From NCBI GenBank assembly GCA_963746605.1, contig CAVVCH010000053.1, forward strand, positions 183,644 to 247,643: 64,000 nt of DNA. Reading direction: 5' to 3'. The number at the start of each line of letters is the position of its first letter. Within the stretch, counting starts at the first letter, position 1. The DNA comes from CAVQSS01 sp963746605. GTDB lineage: Bacteria > Desulfobacterota > RBG-13-43-22. Made by a program: the position numbers and the translations under genes. The notes beneath the pieces were generated by a model that ran no database searches, was not told where the DNA came from, and saw only the letters and a list, made by a program, of their open reading frames with translations. Below are positions 7,444-15,373 of this stretch, one piece after another.

Positions 7444-9168
7444 ATGGATGCGGAACAAAAACTATTGATGGAACTGACCCGGGAGCCGATGATCGCCTAT
7501 TTCACCATGGAGATCGGGATCAACAGCAATATTCCAACGTACAGCGGCGGCCTGGGTGTGCTGGCCGGGGATACGATCAAGTCCGGGGCCGACCTGGAAC
7601 TGCCCATGGTGGCGGTGACCCTGCTCACCCGGAAAGGTTTCTTTCGCCAGGAATTGGATGAAAAAGGCCGGCAGATTGAACATCCCTATATTTGGGACCC
7701 GGCCACGTTTATGACCCGGCTGAGCCGGCAGGTTTTCGTGGAGATCGAGGGCCGGACAGTGGCAGTCCAGGCCTGGCACTACGTGGTCAAAAGTTTTACC
7801 GGGGGCAAGGTTTCTGTTTTTTTCCTGGATACCGAGGTGGAGGGGAACACCCCGGAAGACCGGGGAATCACCGCATCGCTTTACGGCGGCGACCAGGCCT
7901 ACCGGTTCAAGCAGGAAATCGTCCTCGGTCTCGGGGGCGCCCGGATGCTGAAGGCACTGGGTTTCGAAATTAAGAAATACCACCTCAACGAAGGTCACGC
8001 CAGCCTGTTGACCCTGGAGTTGCTGGATAAATTTAAAAAGCCCATCGAGGAGGTGTGGGACGAGAAACTGATCTGGGACGTAAACGGTGTCAAAGACCTG
8101 TGCGTCTTTACCACCCACACCCCGGTGGAGGCCGGCCATGATCGTTTCCCGTATGAGCTGGTCGAACGAGTTCTGGGAAGCCACATCCCCCTGGACATCC
8201 TCAAGGGACTGGCCGGAACGGAGGACCTGAACATGACGGTTTTGGCCCTGAACCTGACCGAATTCGTCAACGGAGTGGCCAAGAAGCATGGGGAAGTATC
8301 CCGGAATATGTTCCCGGGATATAAAATTAATGCCATTACCAACGGGGTCCATTCCTATACCTGGACCTGCGACAGCTTTAAGAAACTATACGATAAATAC
8401 CTGCCGGGCTGGGCCAATGAACCGGAGCTTTTCGTCCGGGTGGGCCGGATACCGGATATTGAAATCTGGGAGGCGCACCAGGCGGCCAAGGGGGTTCTCC
8501 TGGATTACGTTTTGAAGCAGACCGGAGTAGAAATGGATTTGAATGTCTTGACCATCGGGTTCGCCCGCCGGGCCACGGCCTACAAACGGGCCGATCTGTT
8601 GTTCAGCGATTTGGAACGGTTGGAAAAAATCGCCGCCGGGAAGATTCAGATCATCTATGCCGGCAAGGCCCATCCACATGACACGCCGGGAAAAGCTCTG
8701 ATCGAAAATATTTTCGCTTATAAGGAACGGCTGGCCGGCAAGATAAAAATGGTTTATTTGAGCAACTACGATATGGATATGGCCTTGAAGATGGTTTCCG
8801 GGGTGGATGTCTGGCTGAATACCCCTCAACGGCCCCGGGAGGCCTCGGGGACCAGCGGCATGAAGGCCGCCCATAACGGGGTGATGAATTTCAGCGTTTT
8901 AGATGGCTGGTGGATCGAAGGGTATATCGAAGGGGACACCGGCTGGTCCATCGGTCCCAGTCCGGTGGAGACCCGGCTGGTGGAGAACCACGATACCCTG
9001 GATTCCGACGATTTGTATGCCAAGCTGGAAAAGGAAATTATCCCCACCTACTACGACGCCCGGAGCATCTGGGTTTGGATGATGGGGAACGCCATCGGCC
9101 AGAATGCCTATTATTTCAATACCCACCGGATGATGCGTCGCTATGTGACCGAAGCCTATATTCGCTGA
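7444..9168 (+). CDS. glgP: Short-form alpha-glucan phosphorylase (GT35)
   Basis: The ATG at 7444 is chosen because AGGAGG sits 5 bases upstream; an upstream in-frame GTG at 7417 has no such site. The 574-aa product is much shorter than classical glycogen phosphorylase and matches the bacterial/archaeal alpha-glucan phosphorylase subgroup. Key motifs are TYSGGLGVLAGD (glycine-rich phosphate-loop region), YHLNEGHASL, FARRATAYKR and the PLP region EASGTSGMKAAHNGVMNFS. It would phosphorolyse alpha-1,4-glucan to glucose 1-phosphate. A second, classical phosphorylase is encoded at 32304-34839, so the two are not redundant copies of one type. Confidence 0.85.
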   Translation: MDAEQKLLMELTREPMIAYFTMEIGINSNIPTYSGGLGVLAGDTIKSGADLELPMVAVTLLTRKGFFRQELDEKGRQIEHPYIWDPATFMTRLSRQVFVEIEGRTVAVQAWHYVVKSFTGGKVSVFFLDTEVEGNTPEDRGITASLYGGDQAYRFKQEIVLGLGGARMLKALGFEIKKYHLNEGHASLLTLELLDKFKKPIEEVWDEKLIWDVNGVKDLCVFTTHTPVEAGHDRFPYELVERVLGSHIPLDILKGLAGTEDLNMTVLALNLTEFVNGVAKKHGEVSRNMFPGYKINAITNGVHSYTWTCDSFKKLYDKYLPGWANEPELFVRVGRIPDIEIWEAHQAAKGVLLDYVLKQTGVEMDLNVLTIGFARRATAYKRADLLFSDLERLEKIAAGKIQIIYAGKAHPHDTPGKALIENIFAYKERLAGKIKMVYLSNYDMDMALKMVSGVDVWLNTPQRPREASGTSGMKAAHNGVMNFSVLDGWWIEGYIEGDTGWSIGPSPVETRLVENHDTLDSDDLYAKLEKEIIPTYYDARSIWVWMMGNAIGQNAYYFNTHRMMRRYVTEAYIR

Positions 9169-9352
9169 GTGTTTGGCCTTAGGCGTCAGGAGTCAGGAGT
9201 AAGAAGTAAGAAATGCGAAGCCTGACCACGAAGCCCTTCGTTCTTCGCTCAGCGCTAGGCGCTCTGCGTCTTTAGAACCGCGGGCTAAAACCAATGGGGA
9301 TATTTACTCAACGTCTCCAAAAGAGAGGCGGAACCAGGAAAGGAGCTTTGGA

Positions 9353-10312
9353 ATGTCGGAAGGCGAACTTTATGATTGCATTATTGTAGGCGGCGGACCG
9401 GGCGGCCTTACGGCAGGCATCTATGCCATGCGGGCGGCCATGAAAACGGTTCTTATCGAAAAAGGGATGCCCGGCGGCCAGGTGGCCTTAACCAAAGGTG
9501 TGGAGAATTATCCAGGGTTTATTGAAATAGGGGGGTTTGAGCTCTGCGATAGGTTTTTGAAGCACGCCGAATCGTACGGCCTGGAAATGATCCAAGACGA
9601 AGCGGTGTCCGTTGAACCGGGGATGGAGTCCCATTCCGTCAGGCTGGCCGATGGCCGTCTGCTGCAGGCCCACGCTTTAATTCTGGCAGCCGGCGGCAGC
9701 GCGCGAAAACTTGATATTCCCGGGGAAAACGATAACTTCGGCAAAGGCGTTTCGTACTGTGCCACCTGCGACGGGTTCTTCTTCAGGGATAAAACCGTCG
9801 TAGTCGTAGGAGGAGGGGATACGGCCCTGGAGGATGCCCTCTACCTGTCAAAAATCACGCAGCGGGTCTACCTGGTCCATCGACGGGACGCTTTCCGGGG
9901 AAGCCGAATCCTTCAGCAACGCGTTCAGGCCGAACCCAAGATCGAAATCCTTTTCAACACCGTGGTAACCGAAATTATCTCCGATGAAGCCGGGGTTCAA
10001 GCCGTTTCCCTCAAAAATGTTAAGACGGATGAAAGAAGAAAGCTTCCCACAGACGGCGTCTTCATTCTGGCGGGTTTTTCTCCCAACAACCGGCTCGCGC
10101 CGGCAGGCGTTAAAATCAATCAAGCCGGCTACGTCATAACGGATGAAAAATGCGAGACCGCTATTCCGGGCATCTTCGCGATCGGCGACCTGAGGCAAAA
10201 ATACGCCAATCAGATTGTGATCGCCGCTGCCGACGGCTGTACGGCCGCCCTGGCCGCAGCGCACTATGCCGAGATCAAGAAGGGGAGCGCGGCTTGTCTG
10301 ATCACTCCTTGA
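9353..10312 (+). CDS. trxB: Thioredoxin reductase (FAD, NADPH)
   Basis: This 319-aa flavoprotein has the N-terminal FAD motif VGGGPGGLTAGIYA, the redox pair CATC near residue 138, the second dinucleotide motif VVVVGGGDTALEDALYL with HRRDAFRG for NADPH, and the terminal FAD motif GIFAIGDLR. It reduces thioredoxin or a glutaredoxin-like partner in the cytosol. An AAAGGAG ribosome site precedes the ATG. No thioredoxin gene is adjacent. The HRRDxFR motif suggests NADPH rather than reduced ferredoxin as donor. About 184 bases with short direct repeats (GTCAGGAGTCAGGAG) separate it from glgP. Confidence 0.92.
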   Translation: MSEGELYDCIIVGGGPGGLTAGIYAMRAAMKTVLIEKGMPGGQVALTKGVENYPGFIEIGGFELCDRFLKHAESYGLEMIQDEAVSVEPGMESHSVRLADGRLLQAHALILAAGGSARKLDIPGENDNFGKGVSYCATCDGFFFRDKTVVVVGGGDTALEDALYLSKITQRVYLVHRRDAFRGSRILQQRVQAEPKIEILFNTVVTEIISDEAGVQAVSLKNVKTDERRKLPTDGVFILAGFSPNNRLAPAGVKINQAGYVITDEKCETAIPGIFAIGDLRQKYANQIVIAAADGCTAALAAAHYAEIKKGSAACLITP

Positions 10313-10360
10313 ACGATGATTTTTCCGGGATCGGAGAGAGGCGCGAGGGCGTAAGTCGCA

Positions 10361-10391
10361 AGGCGTAAGGAGCGGTAAACCCCTTACGCCT
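10361..10391. terminator. Bidirectional hairpin between convergent genes
   Basis: AGGCGTAAGG at 10361-10370 pairs with CCTTACGCCT at 10382-10391. It lies between the convergent trxB and fadL-like genes and can serve both strands. Nearby partial copies of the same words extend the structure. Confidence 0.5.
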
Positions 10392-10409
10392 CACGCCCTT
10401 ACGGTAGTT

Positions 10410-11670
10410 CTAGAACCTCCAGGTCAAACCGAATTCATAGCTCATTTCGGTCAGATTGGATTCCAGGCGGACCGGCTGGCCGTTGAGGGCTGTGCCGTTT
10501 TCACTGATCGACTCCCCGAACCCATAGGTATAGCCGATATGGGCGGAAAAGCTACTGGTAAATTCGTAGCCGATCCCGAAAGTGATGTGACTCTTGGTAA
10601 TGGCCGGAAAGCCGATGATCCGGAAGGTTTCGTAGTAATAGGTGGGCATAAATTTGCCCTGGACCTCTTTGGGATTTAATCCGGCAAAATTATTGTGCTG
10701 TTTGACCGGGTTATTGGCATAGTTGTAGCCGGCCCGCAGGATCAATTTATTCGTGGCCTTGTATTGGACCCCCAGCCCGAAGACCCACTGGTCTTCCCAG
10801 TCGAAATCCTTGTAGCCGGCGGCGTTGGCCCAGTTGATCCATTTGCCGTCGACTTCGACCATCAGCTTCCCCGGCAGGACATCGTAGGAAACGCCCAGTC
10901 CGGCCTGCTGCGGGGATTCCAGGTCAAAATTATCCTTGCTGCCGTTCCCGTCGAAATCCCTGACATTGGAATAGGTGATTTTCTGGGGGGTGGTGTAGGT
11001 GGCACCCAGGGAGAGACGGTCCAGCGGATGGTAGATCATCACCCAATTGGGCTCCAAAACCGTAGGCGGAGGAGGTGCCGGCGCCCAAATCGAGCATGGA
11101 GTAGTCCAGATGGGCGGCCAGGCCGAAGGAAAATTGGCTGTTCGGCTGGAAAGCTATGGACGGGGCAAACTTCATGGTCGACAACTGCGTGTATTCGCCG
11201 GCCACCAGGGGAAAACCGCCGAAACCGGCGAACTTTTGCTGATCCAGGCTGGTATTGCGATAATCCACGCCCAGTCCGGTAACGCCGTAGGCCGCCAGAC
11301 CGAAACGCCAGAGGGGCAGGGTTTTGGTGATCGGGGTGGACAGGCCGATGGCCGGGATGGCATAAACGTTGTTGGCGCTGTCCGCCTTGAAGGTATTGCC
11401 GCCGAGCGTTACTTTGCCGTCCACCTTAGGGGTGAAGAGGGTCCCGGCAAAATTGAATTCCGATCCCGGGCAATAGGGTCCGAAGCACATGGCGGCCGGG
11501 TTGGAAAACACGGCGCTGATGGCATCCTGGGGCGCGGCGATGCCCACACCGCCCATGGCCCGGGAGGCCGGTCCGATGCCGATTAAGTTGTCCCCATTGG
11601 TGGCCAGGGCCAGGGAAGCCCAGAGAACCACCAGTCCCACCATTACACTCATTCTAAAGATCTTTTTCAT
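10410..11670 (-). pseudogene. FadL/OmpP1-family outer membrane transporter, one frameshift
   Basis: A signal peptide (MKKIFRMSVMVGLVVLW..., cleaved after ALA) is followed by the FadL N-terminal signature, including NLIGIGPASRAMGG and SAVFSNPAAM. The frame breaks near 11040 in the word TTGGGTG; removing one G restores reading into YHPLDRLSLGATY and on to the C-terminal beta strand ending LTWRF, the aromatic end typical of outer-membrane barrels. The repaired protein has 419 residues, normal for FadL, which imports long-chain fatty acids or other hydrophobic compounds. The reading is otherwise intact, so a sequence error is likely. It follows the iron-sulfur oxidoreductase genes on the same strand. 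Confidence 0.8.
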
Positions 11671-11748
11671 TCCCTTTTCTCCTTTCTTCCTTTCGATCTT
11701 AAGAGGTTGGAAATTTTATATAGATACTCCTGCCGGCGGCCTAGCCCT

Positions 11749-13002
11749 CTACGGAATCAGGGCGTCGGCCACCAGGGAGGAGAGGAATTTTACTTCCACG
11801 CCCATCTGGTAGTGGTCGTTTAAATCGCTGAGCTGGGTATGGCAATTTTCGCAGGCCGTGGCCAGAATCTGGGCCCCGGTTTTTTTGACCTGGTCCACCT
11901 TGACCGTAACCGATTTCATGCGAAAGTCGTGGGTATCCTCCCCCAGGGCCACCAGACCGCCGCCGCCCCCGCAGCACCAGTTGTAACGCACATCGTCGGT
12001 CATATCGACAAAACGACTGGTCAACTGGTTCAGGATATACCGCGGCTCATCGATGACTCCGGCGTTGCGGGCCAGTTGGCAGGGGTCATGATAGGTGATG
12101 ATTTCCTTCCACTTGTCCTTATCCACCCGGATGCGCCCCTCCCGGAGGTAGCGGGCGTGAACTTCCGTAATGGAACTGACCTTAAAAGGCTGTTTCCCGG
12201 AAAGCTGCTTCATCACCCGGAAAGCAGTGCCGCACTCGCAGATGCAGACCTCCTTCACCTTCAGCCTGTTGGCTTCATTCAGGATTCGGTCCAGGATCAG
12301 CTTGGTCCGGGTGGGATCGCCCACGAAGGCCCCGAAATTGACGGCTTCGAAGAAACTTAAGGTCCAGTTCTCCTTGGCGGCGTTGAAGATCGCGGCGGCC
12401 GGCACTATGGAGTGAGCCCCGGCCAGGGCCACGTAGAGCAGGTCCGCCCCTTCCACGTCCACCGGGATAGGGGTTTGGCCGGCTTCCCCCTTCCATTTTT
12501 CAACCACCTGGGCCTCCAGGTTTTTGATCCCGGTTAAGAAACTTTCCTTATAGAACTCCAGGGATTTTCCTTTTTCAACGGAAGTATCGGCCAGCATGGA
12601 GAGGATCTCCGGCTCGGTTCCGGCTCCGACCAGCAGCAGTTTGGCGATCGACATCAGCATCTGGGTATCGATACCGTGGGGGCAGTAGACCATGCAGCGC
12701 CGGCAGCCGGTGCAGGAGTAAGCGGCCTCCGATAACTCCTGGAGGGCCATTTCGGTCAATTCCTTGCTTTCTCCCCAGGCCGGAAAGGCCTTCCCTTGGC
12801 CCTTGAAATATTTTTTATAAATCCGCCGGACGATCTCGTGGCGGTAGGCCGAAATATAGCGGACCTGACCCATCGACTGGTAGGCGTGGCAGGCTTCGGT
12901 GCAGATGCCGCAGCGGGAACAGGTCTCCAGGTAAAACCGCATAGCCTCATTGAGTTTGGATTGAAAGAGTTTCAGTAAATCGTCGCGCGTTTTTTCATCC
13001 AT
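11749..13002 (-). CDS. CCG-domain iron-sulfur oxidoreductase (HdrD/DsrK/TmcB type)
   Basis: The protein has 417 residues. The N-terminus has two 4Fe-4S motifs, CSRCGICTEACH (~28-39) and CTGCRRCMVYCPHG (~94-107). The C-terminal half has two CCG-type cysteine clusters: HDPCQLARN followed by NWCCGGGG, and the later CENC. This is the architecture of HdrD, DsrK, TmcB and the DUF224 proteins that pass electrons between a membrane cytochrome b and soluble donors. It lies 2 bases after the NarI-like subunit, so the two form a membrane complex. Heterodisulfide, DsrC or electron-transfer flavoprotein are all possible partners. Confidence 0.8.
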   Translation of the reverse strand: MDEKTRDDLLKLFQSKLNEAMRFYLETCSRCGICTEACHAYQSMGQVRYISAYRHEIVRRIYKKYFKGQGKAFPAWGESKELTEMALQELSEAAYSCTGCRRCMVYCPHGIDTQMLMSIAKLLLVGAGTEPEILSMLADTSVEKGKSLEFYKESFLTGIKNLEAQVVEKWKGEAGQTPIPVDVEGADLLYVALAGAHSIVPAAAIFNAAKENWTLSFFEAVNFGAFVGDPTRTKLILDRILNEANRLKVKEVCICECGTAFRVMKQLSGKQPFKVSSITEVHARYLREGRIRVDKDKWKEIITYHDPCQLARNAGVIDEPRYILNQLTSRFVDMTDDVRYNWCCGGGGGLVALGEDTHDFRMKSVTVKVDQVKKTGAQILATACENCHTQLSDLNDHYQMGVEVKFLSSLVADALIP

Positions 13003-13004
13003 GG

Positions 13005-13717
13005 CTATCCCCTCCTTAATTTGTTCATGGGAATAGTTAAAAAAGAATGCATGATCTTGCTGAAGGGAAAGAGCATGATGAACAGGTTGGCAAAGAAGAC
13101 ATGCAGGACCAGCATAAAGGAATGCCCGGTCTGGTAGGCGGCATCCGGTACTTGGGGTCGCAGGAACAACAGGCTGGTGAAATAGGTCTTATAATCGCCG
13201 GGCCCCAATTCCCCGTAGTTGTACCAGCGGCGGGCCCAGTCCATCTGGGCGCCAAACAGTACGGTCAGAAACAATAGAATCAGCAGATAATAGTCTTCCG
13301 GCGCGGAGAGGTCCCTGACCGGCGAGGCGAAGCGCCGGAAGAGAAAGAAGAGCAGGGCGAGGGACAAAACCAGCCCGACAAAGCCTTTTCCCAGAAATAT
13401 CTCGTGGGGGATGAACTGGAAGGCATTAAAGCCCTCGAACAATTCCAGGTGGCCGATGATCAACAGCAGCAGGGCGATGTGGAAGGACATCAGGAAAACC
13501 CAGTGCAGCGGTTTATGGCGCCGGACCGAGGGCATTAGAAAGGAATCCGCCAGGGCCCAAAACCACGTAGGATTTTTTTGCGGATAGATCTGCAGGGTGC
13601 TGGCCGGATTTTTCGGGCTGCCGAAAATCTTGGCCAATTTAGCTACGTTCCCACGATAAAGACCAGGAAAGCCAGGTAGACCATGGGCACCAGGATCAGG
13701 TAGTAAATCGTTTTCAT
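13005..13717 (-). pseudogene. NarI/DsrM/TmcC-like cytochrome b membrane subunit, one frameshift
   Basis: The main frame (13005-13637) encodes several membrane helices with His residues (FHIALLLLIIGH, LHVFFANLF), matching the respiratory nitrate reductase gamma-like family that carries two b hemes. It has no ATG at its beginning, only a TTG. Upstream, 13643-13717 encodes MKTIYYLILVPMVYLAFLVF, exactly the missing first helix, in another frame. Adding one base near 13645 joins them into a 237-residue protein of normal length. It would anchor the neighbouring CCG protein and exchange electrons with the quinone pool. Confidence 0.75.
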
Positions 13718-13798
13718 AGGTTTCCCCTATCGCTTAAAGAGAAGGATCATCTTTCCCGCGAACGGATTTTTCACGTTCTTCCCTCCGTCAGAGAAGGG

Positions 13799-13825
13799 CC
13801 CCGTCCCCGGATTCCGGGGACGGGG
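13799..13825 (-). terminator. GC-rich hairpin after tusA
   Basis: A 12-bp perfect stem (CCCCGTCCCCGG with its complement) has a 3-base loop and lies 20 bases past the tusA stop. The T run on the minus strand is weak, so it may be a partial terminator or RNA-stabilising element between tusA and the cytochrome b gene. Confidence 0.5.
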
Positions 13826-13845
13826 GTTGGGGAAGATGAGGAGGT

Positions 13846-14088
13846 TTACTTGAGGCGTTTGATGTAAATCTTGATGACCCCGTCACCCTGGTCGGTTTTC
13901 AGGATTTCGTTACCGCTGGTCCGGGCCCAGGCCGGAAAATCCGCCAGGGCCCCGGGATCCGTGGTCAGGGCCTCGATGACCTGGCCGATCTGGATGTCTT
14001 TAATCCCCTTGCTGACCTTGACCACCGGCATGGGGCAGGGAAGTCCTTTCAAATCCATTACTTTGTCGACGTTGATTGCTTCAGCCAT
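13846..14088 (-). CDS. tusA: TusA/SirA-family sulfur carrier
   Basis: An 80-residue protein with the family motif LKGLPCPMPVVK; Cys at about residue 18 would carry a persulfide. In E. coli TusA relays sulfur to tRNA thiolation; in sulfur-metabolising bacteria it delivers sulfur to DsrE- or Hdr-type partners. It lies 20 bases after a DsrE-family gene on the same strand, followed by the CCG/cytochrome b pair. That context favours an energy-metabolism sulfur relay over a pure tRNA role. Ribosome site AGGAG precedes the ATG. Confidence 0.88.
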   Translation of the reverse strand: MAEAINVDKVMDLKGLPCPMPVVKVSKGIKDIQIGQVIEALTTDPGALADFPAWARTSGNEILKTDQGDGVIKIYIKRLK

Positions 14089-14108
14089 TTTTTTTCTCCT
14101 TCTTGATT

Positions 14109-14660
14109 TTAAAGAAATAAGGTAATCTTGCTGTTGATGGCATGCTCCAGAAAGGTGGCCACCCCGACGTACTCCACGCCGGGGTAATCGATCATTTCCT
14201 CATGCTTGAAACCCATGAGGTCCATGGACATTTCACAGATGAATATCTTGACCTCCAGTTCGGCGGCCATTTTGATAAACTCTTCCAGCGAAGCCACATT
14301 TTTCTTTTTCATGAGCGATTTCATCATGGCCGTTCCCATCCCGCCCATGTTCATCTTGGACAGCTTCACCTTTCCGGCGCCCTTAGGAAGCATGGATCCG
14401 AACATGGTCCCCATCAGGTCCTTGCCGCCCACACTTTTGTTTTTATCCCGCAGTATCGGCGTACCCCAAAAAGTGAAAAACATGATCACTTCCAGGCCCA
14501 TAGCCACGGCCCCGGTGGCGATGATAAAAGCGGCCAGGGCTTTGTCCAGATCCCCGCTGAAAACGATCATGGAGAGTTTTTCCTCCGGCTGGGAACCGGA
14601 CAGGCCTTCCACCCGGGCTTTTAATTCGGCTAACTGTTTTTCCATCTCTTCCATCTGCAT
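14109..14660 (-). CDS. DsrE/DrsH-like sulfur-transfer family protein
   Basis: A 183-aa protein. Residues 1-22 form a coiled-coil-like start (MQMEEMEKQLAELKARVE). The rest fits the DsrE/F-like family, with SMIVFSGDLDKALAAFIIA and the FWGTPILRD loop. A central Met/Lys-rich segment (~95-125, KMNMGGMGTAMMKSLMKKK) is typical of the peroxiredoxin-like DrsH subgroup. A single conserved-looking Cys (FICEMSMDLMG, ~residue 143) could carry a persulfide to TusA. A MarR-type operator-like palindrome lies 38 bases upstream of its start. Confidence 0.78.
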   Translation of the reverse strand: MQMEEMEKQLAELKARVEGLSGSQPEEKLSMIVFSGDLDKALAAFIIATGAVAMGLEVIMFFTFWGTPILRDKNKSVGGKDLMGTMFGSMLPKGAGKVKLSKMNMGGMGTAMMKSLMKKKNVASLEEFIKMAAELEVKIFICEMSMDLMGFKHEEMIDYPGVEYVGVATFLEHAINSKITLFL

Positions 14661-14697
14661 AACCTCCCCCTTTCAATGAATCGGGTTATTTTATTAT

Positions 14698-14714
14698 TGT
14701 TAATATCGTTAACA
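14698..14714. promoter_or_regulatory. Perfect inverted repeat, candidate MarR operator
   Basis: TGTTAA-TATCG-TTAACA is a perfect 6+5+6 inverted repeat. It lies in the 70-base gap between the marR stop and the dsrE-like start, the position expected for an operator controlling the sulfur-carrier operon. The same TGTTAA/TTAACA words meet without a spacer just upstream of marR (15213-15220). Confidence 0.6.
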
Positions 14715-14730
14715 AAAACAACCAAACTAT

Positions 14731-15210
14731 CTAAACCAATTGTTGTTTAATCACCTCCATGGAAGACCGCAGGGTTTCCAGGGAGGCCAATACATTTTTT
14801 CGGTCGTCTTCTTTCAGTTCCTGCAACAACTGGTGGTGGAGATCCTTTAAAAACACATCGAGGGCCTCGACTTGTTTTTGCCCCTCCGGGGTCAGGCTGA
14901 TTAAAATCACCCGAGCATCTTCCGGGTCTACAACCCGCTGAGCCAATCGTTTATTCACCAGTCCATCAATAATCTTGGTGATCCGGCTTTTGGCCACTTC
15001 CAGCTTTTGAGCCAACCCCTTGACCGTCAGGTAACGCTCTTCCTTAAAGAGTAACAGGCATTTCATCTCCGCTTGGGTCAGACCAAACTTATGGGCCTGG
15101 TAGAGGGTCTTTTCCTGGCAGCACTGGGTAATTTCCCCAATCAGGTCTTGAAGTTTTTGGGCCTGGTAGCGGGTTACCTGTTCTTTAGAAGTGGGGTAAA
15201 AATCGTTCAT
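14731..15210 (-). CDS. MarR-family transcriptional regulator
   Basis: A 159-aa winged-helix protein. Residues ~45-110 carry the MarR pattern: LTQAEMKCLLLF, LTVKGLAQKLEVAKSRITKIIDGLVNKRLAQR and the wing DPEDARVILISLTPEG. The N- and C-terminal helices form the dimerisation part. MarR proteins usually repress adjacent genes until a small ligand binds or a Cys oxidises; this one has a Cys pair (QCCQE ~30) that could be redox sensitive, which is speculative. The gene sits directly upstream of the DsrE-TusA operon, with palindromes at both of its ends suggesting local and self control. Confidence 0.88.
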   Translation of the reverse strand: MNDFYPTSKEQVTRYQAQKLQDLIGEITQCCQEKTLYQAHKFGLTQAEMKCLLLFKEERYLTVKGLAQKLEVAKSRITKIIDGLVNKRLAQRVVDPEDARVILISLTPEGQKQVEALDVFLKDLHHQLLQELKEDDRKNVLASLETLRSSMEVIKQQLV

Positions 15211-15212
15211 GG

Positions 15213-15220
15213 TGTTAACA
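15213..15220. promoter_or_regulatory. TGTTAACA palindrome at the marR start
   Basis: An 8-base palindrome made of the same half-site words as the 14698-14714 repeat lies 3 bases upstream of the marR ATG. A bound regulator here would block marR translation or transcription, so autoregulation is possible. The motif is short and could be chance. Confidence 0.35.
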
Positions 15221-15373
15221 AAATAGAACCAACCCAGAGCCTTGTCAAGAAAAAAAATGGGGTCCGGGCATTTTTTTGGACCTCTTTCCGGGGCAGCGGC
15301 TGGAAATTAGATTGATTTTAGGAGAACGGGAGCTTATTAGTTACGAAACAGGATTGCAACCCAACCGAATTCC

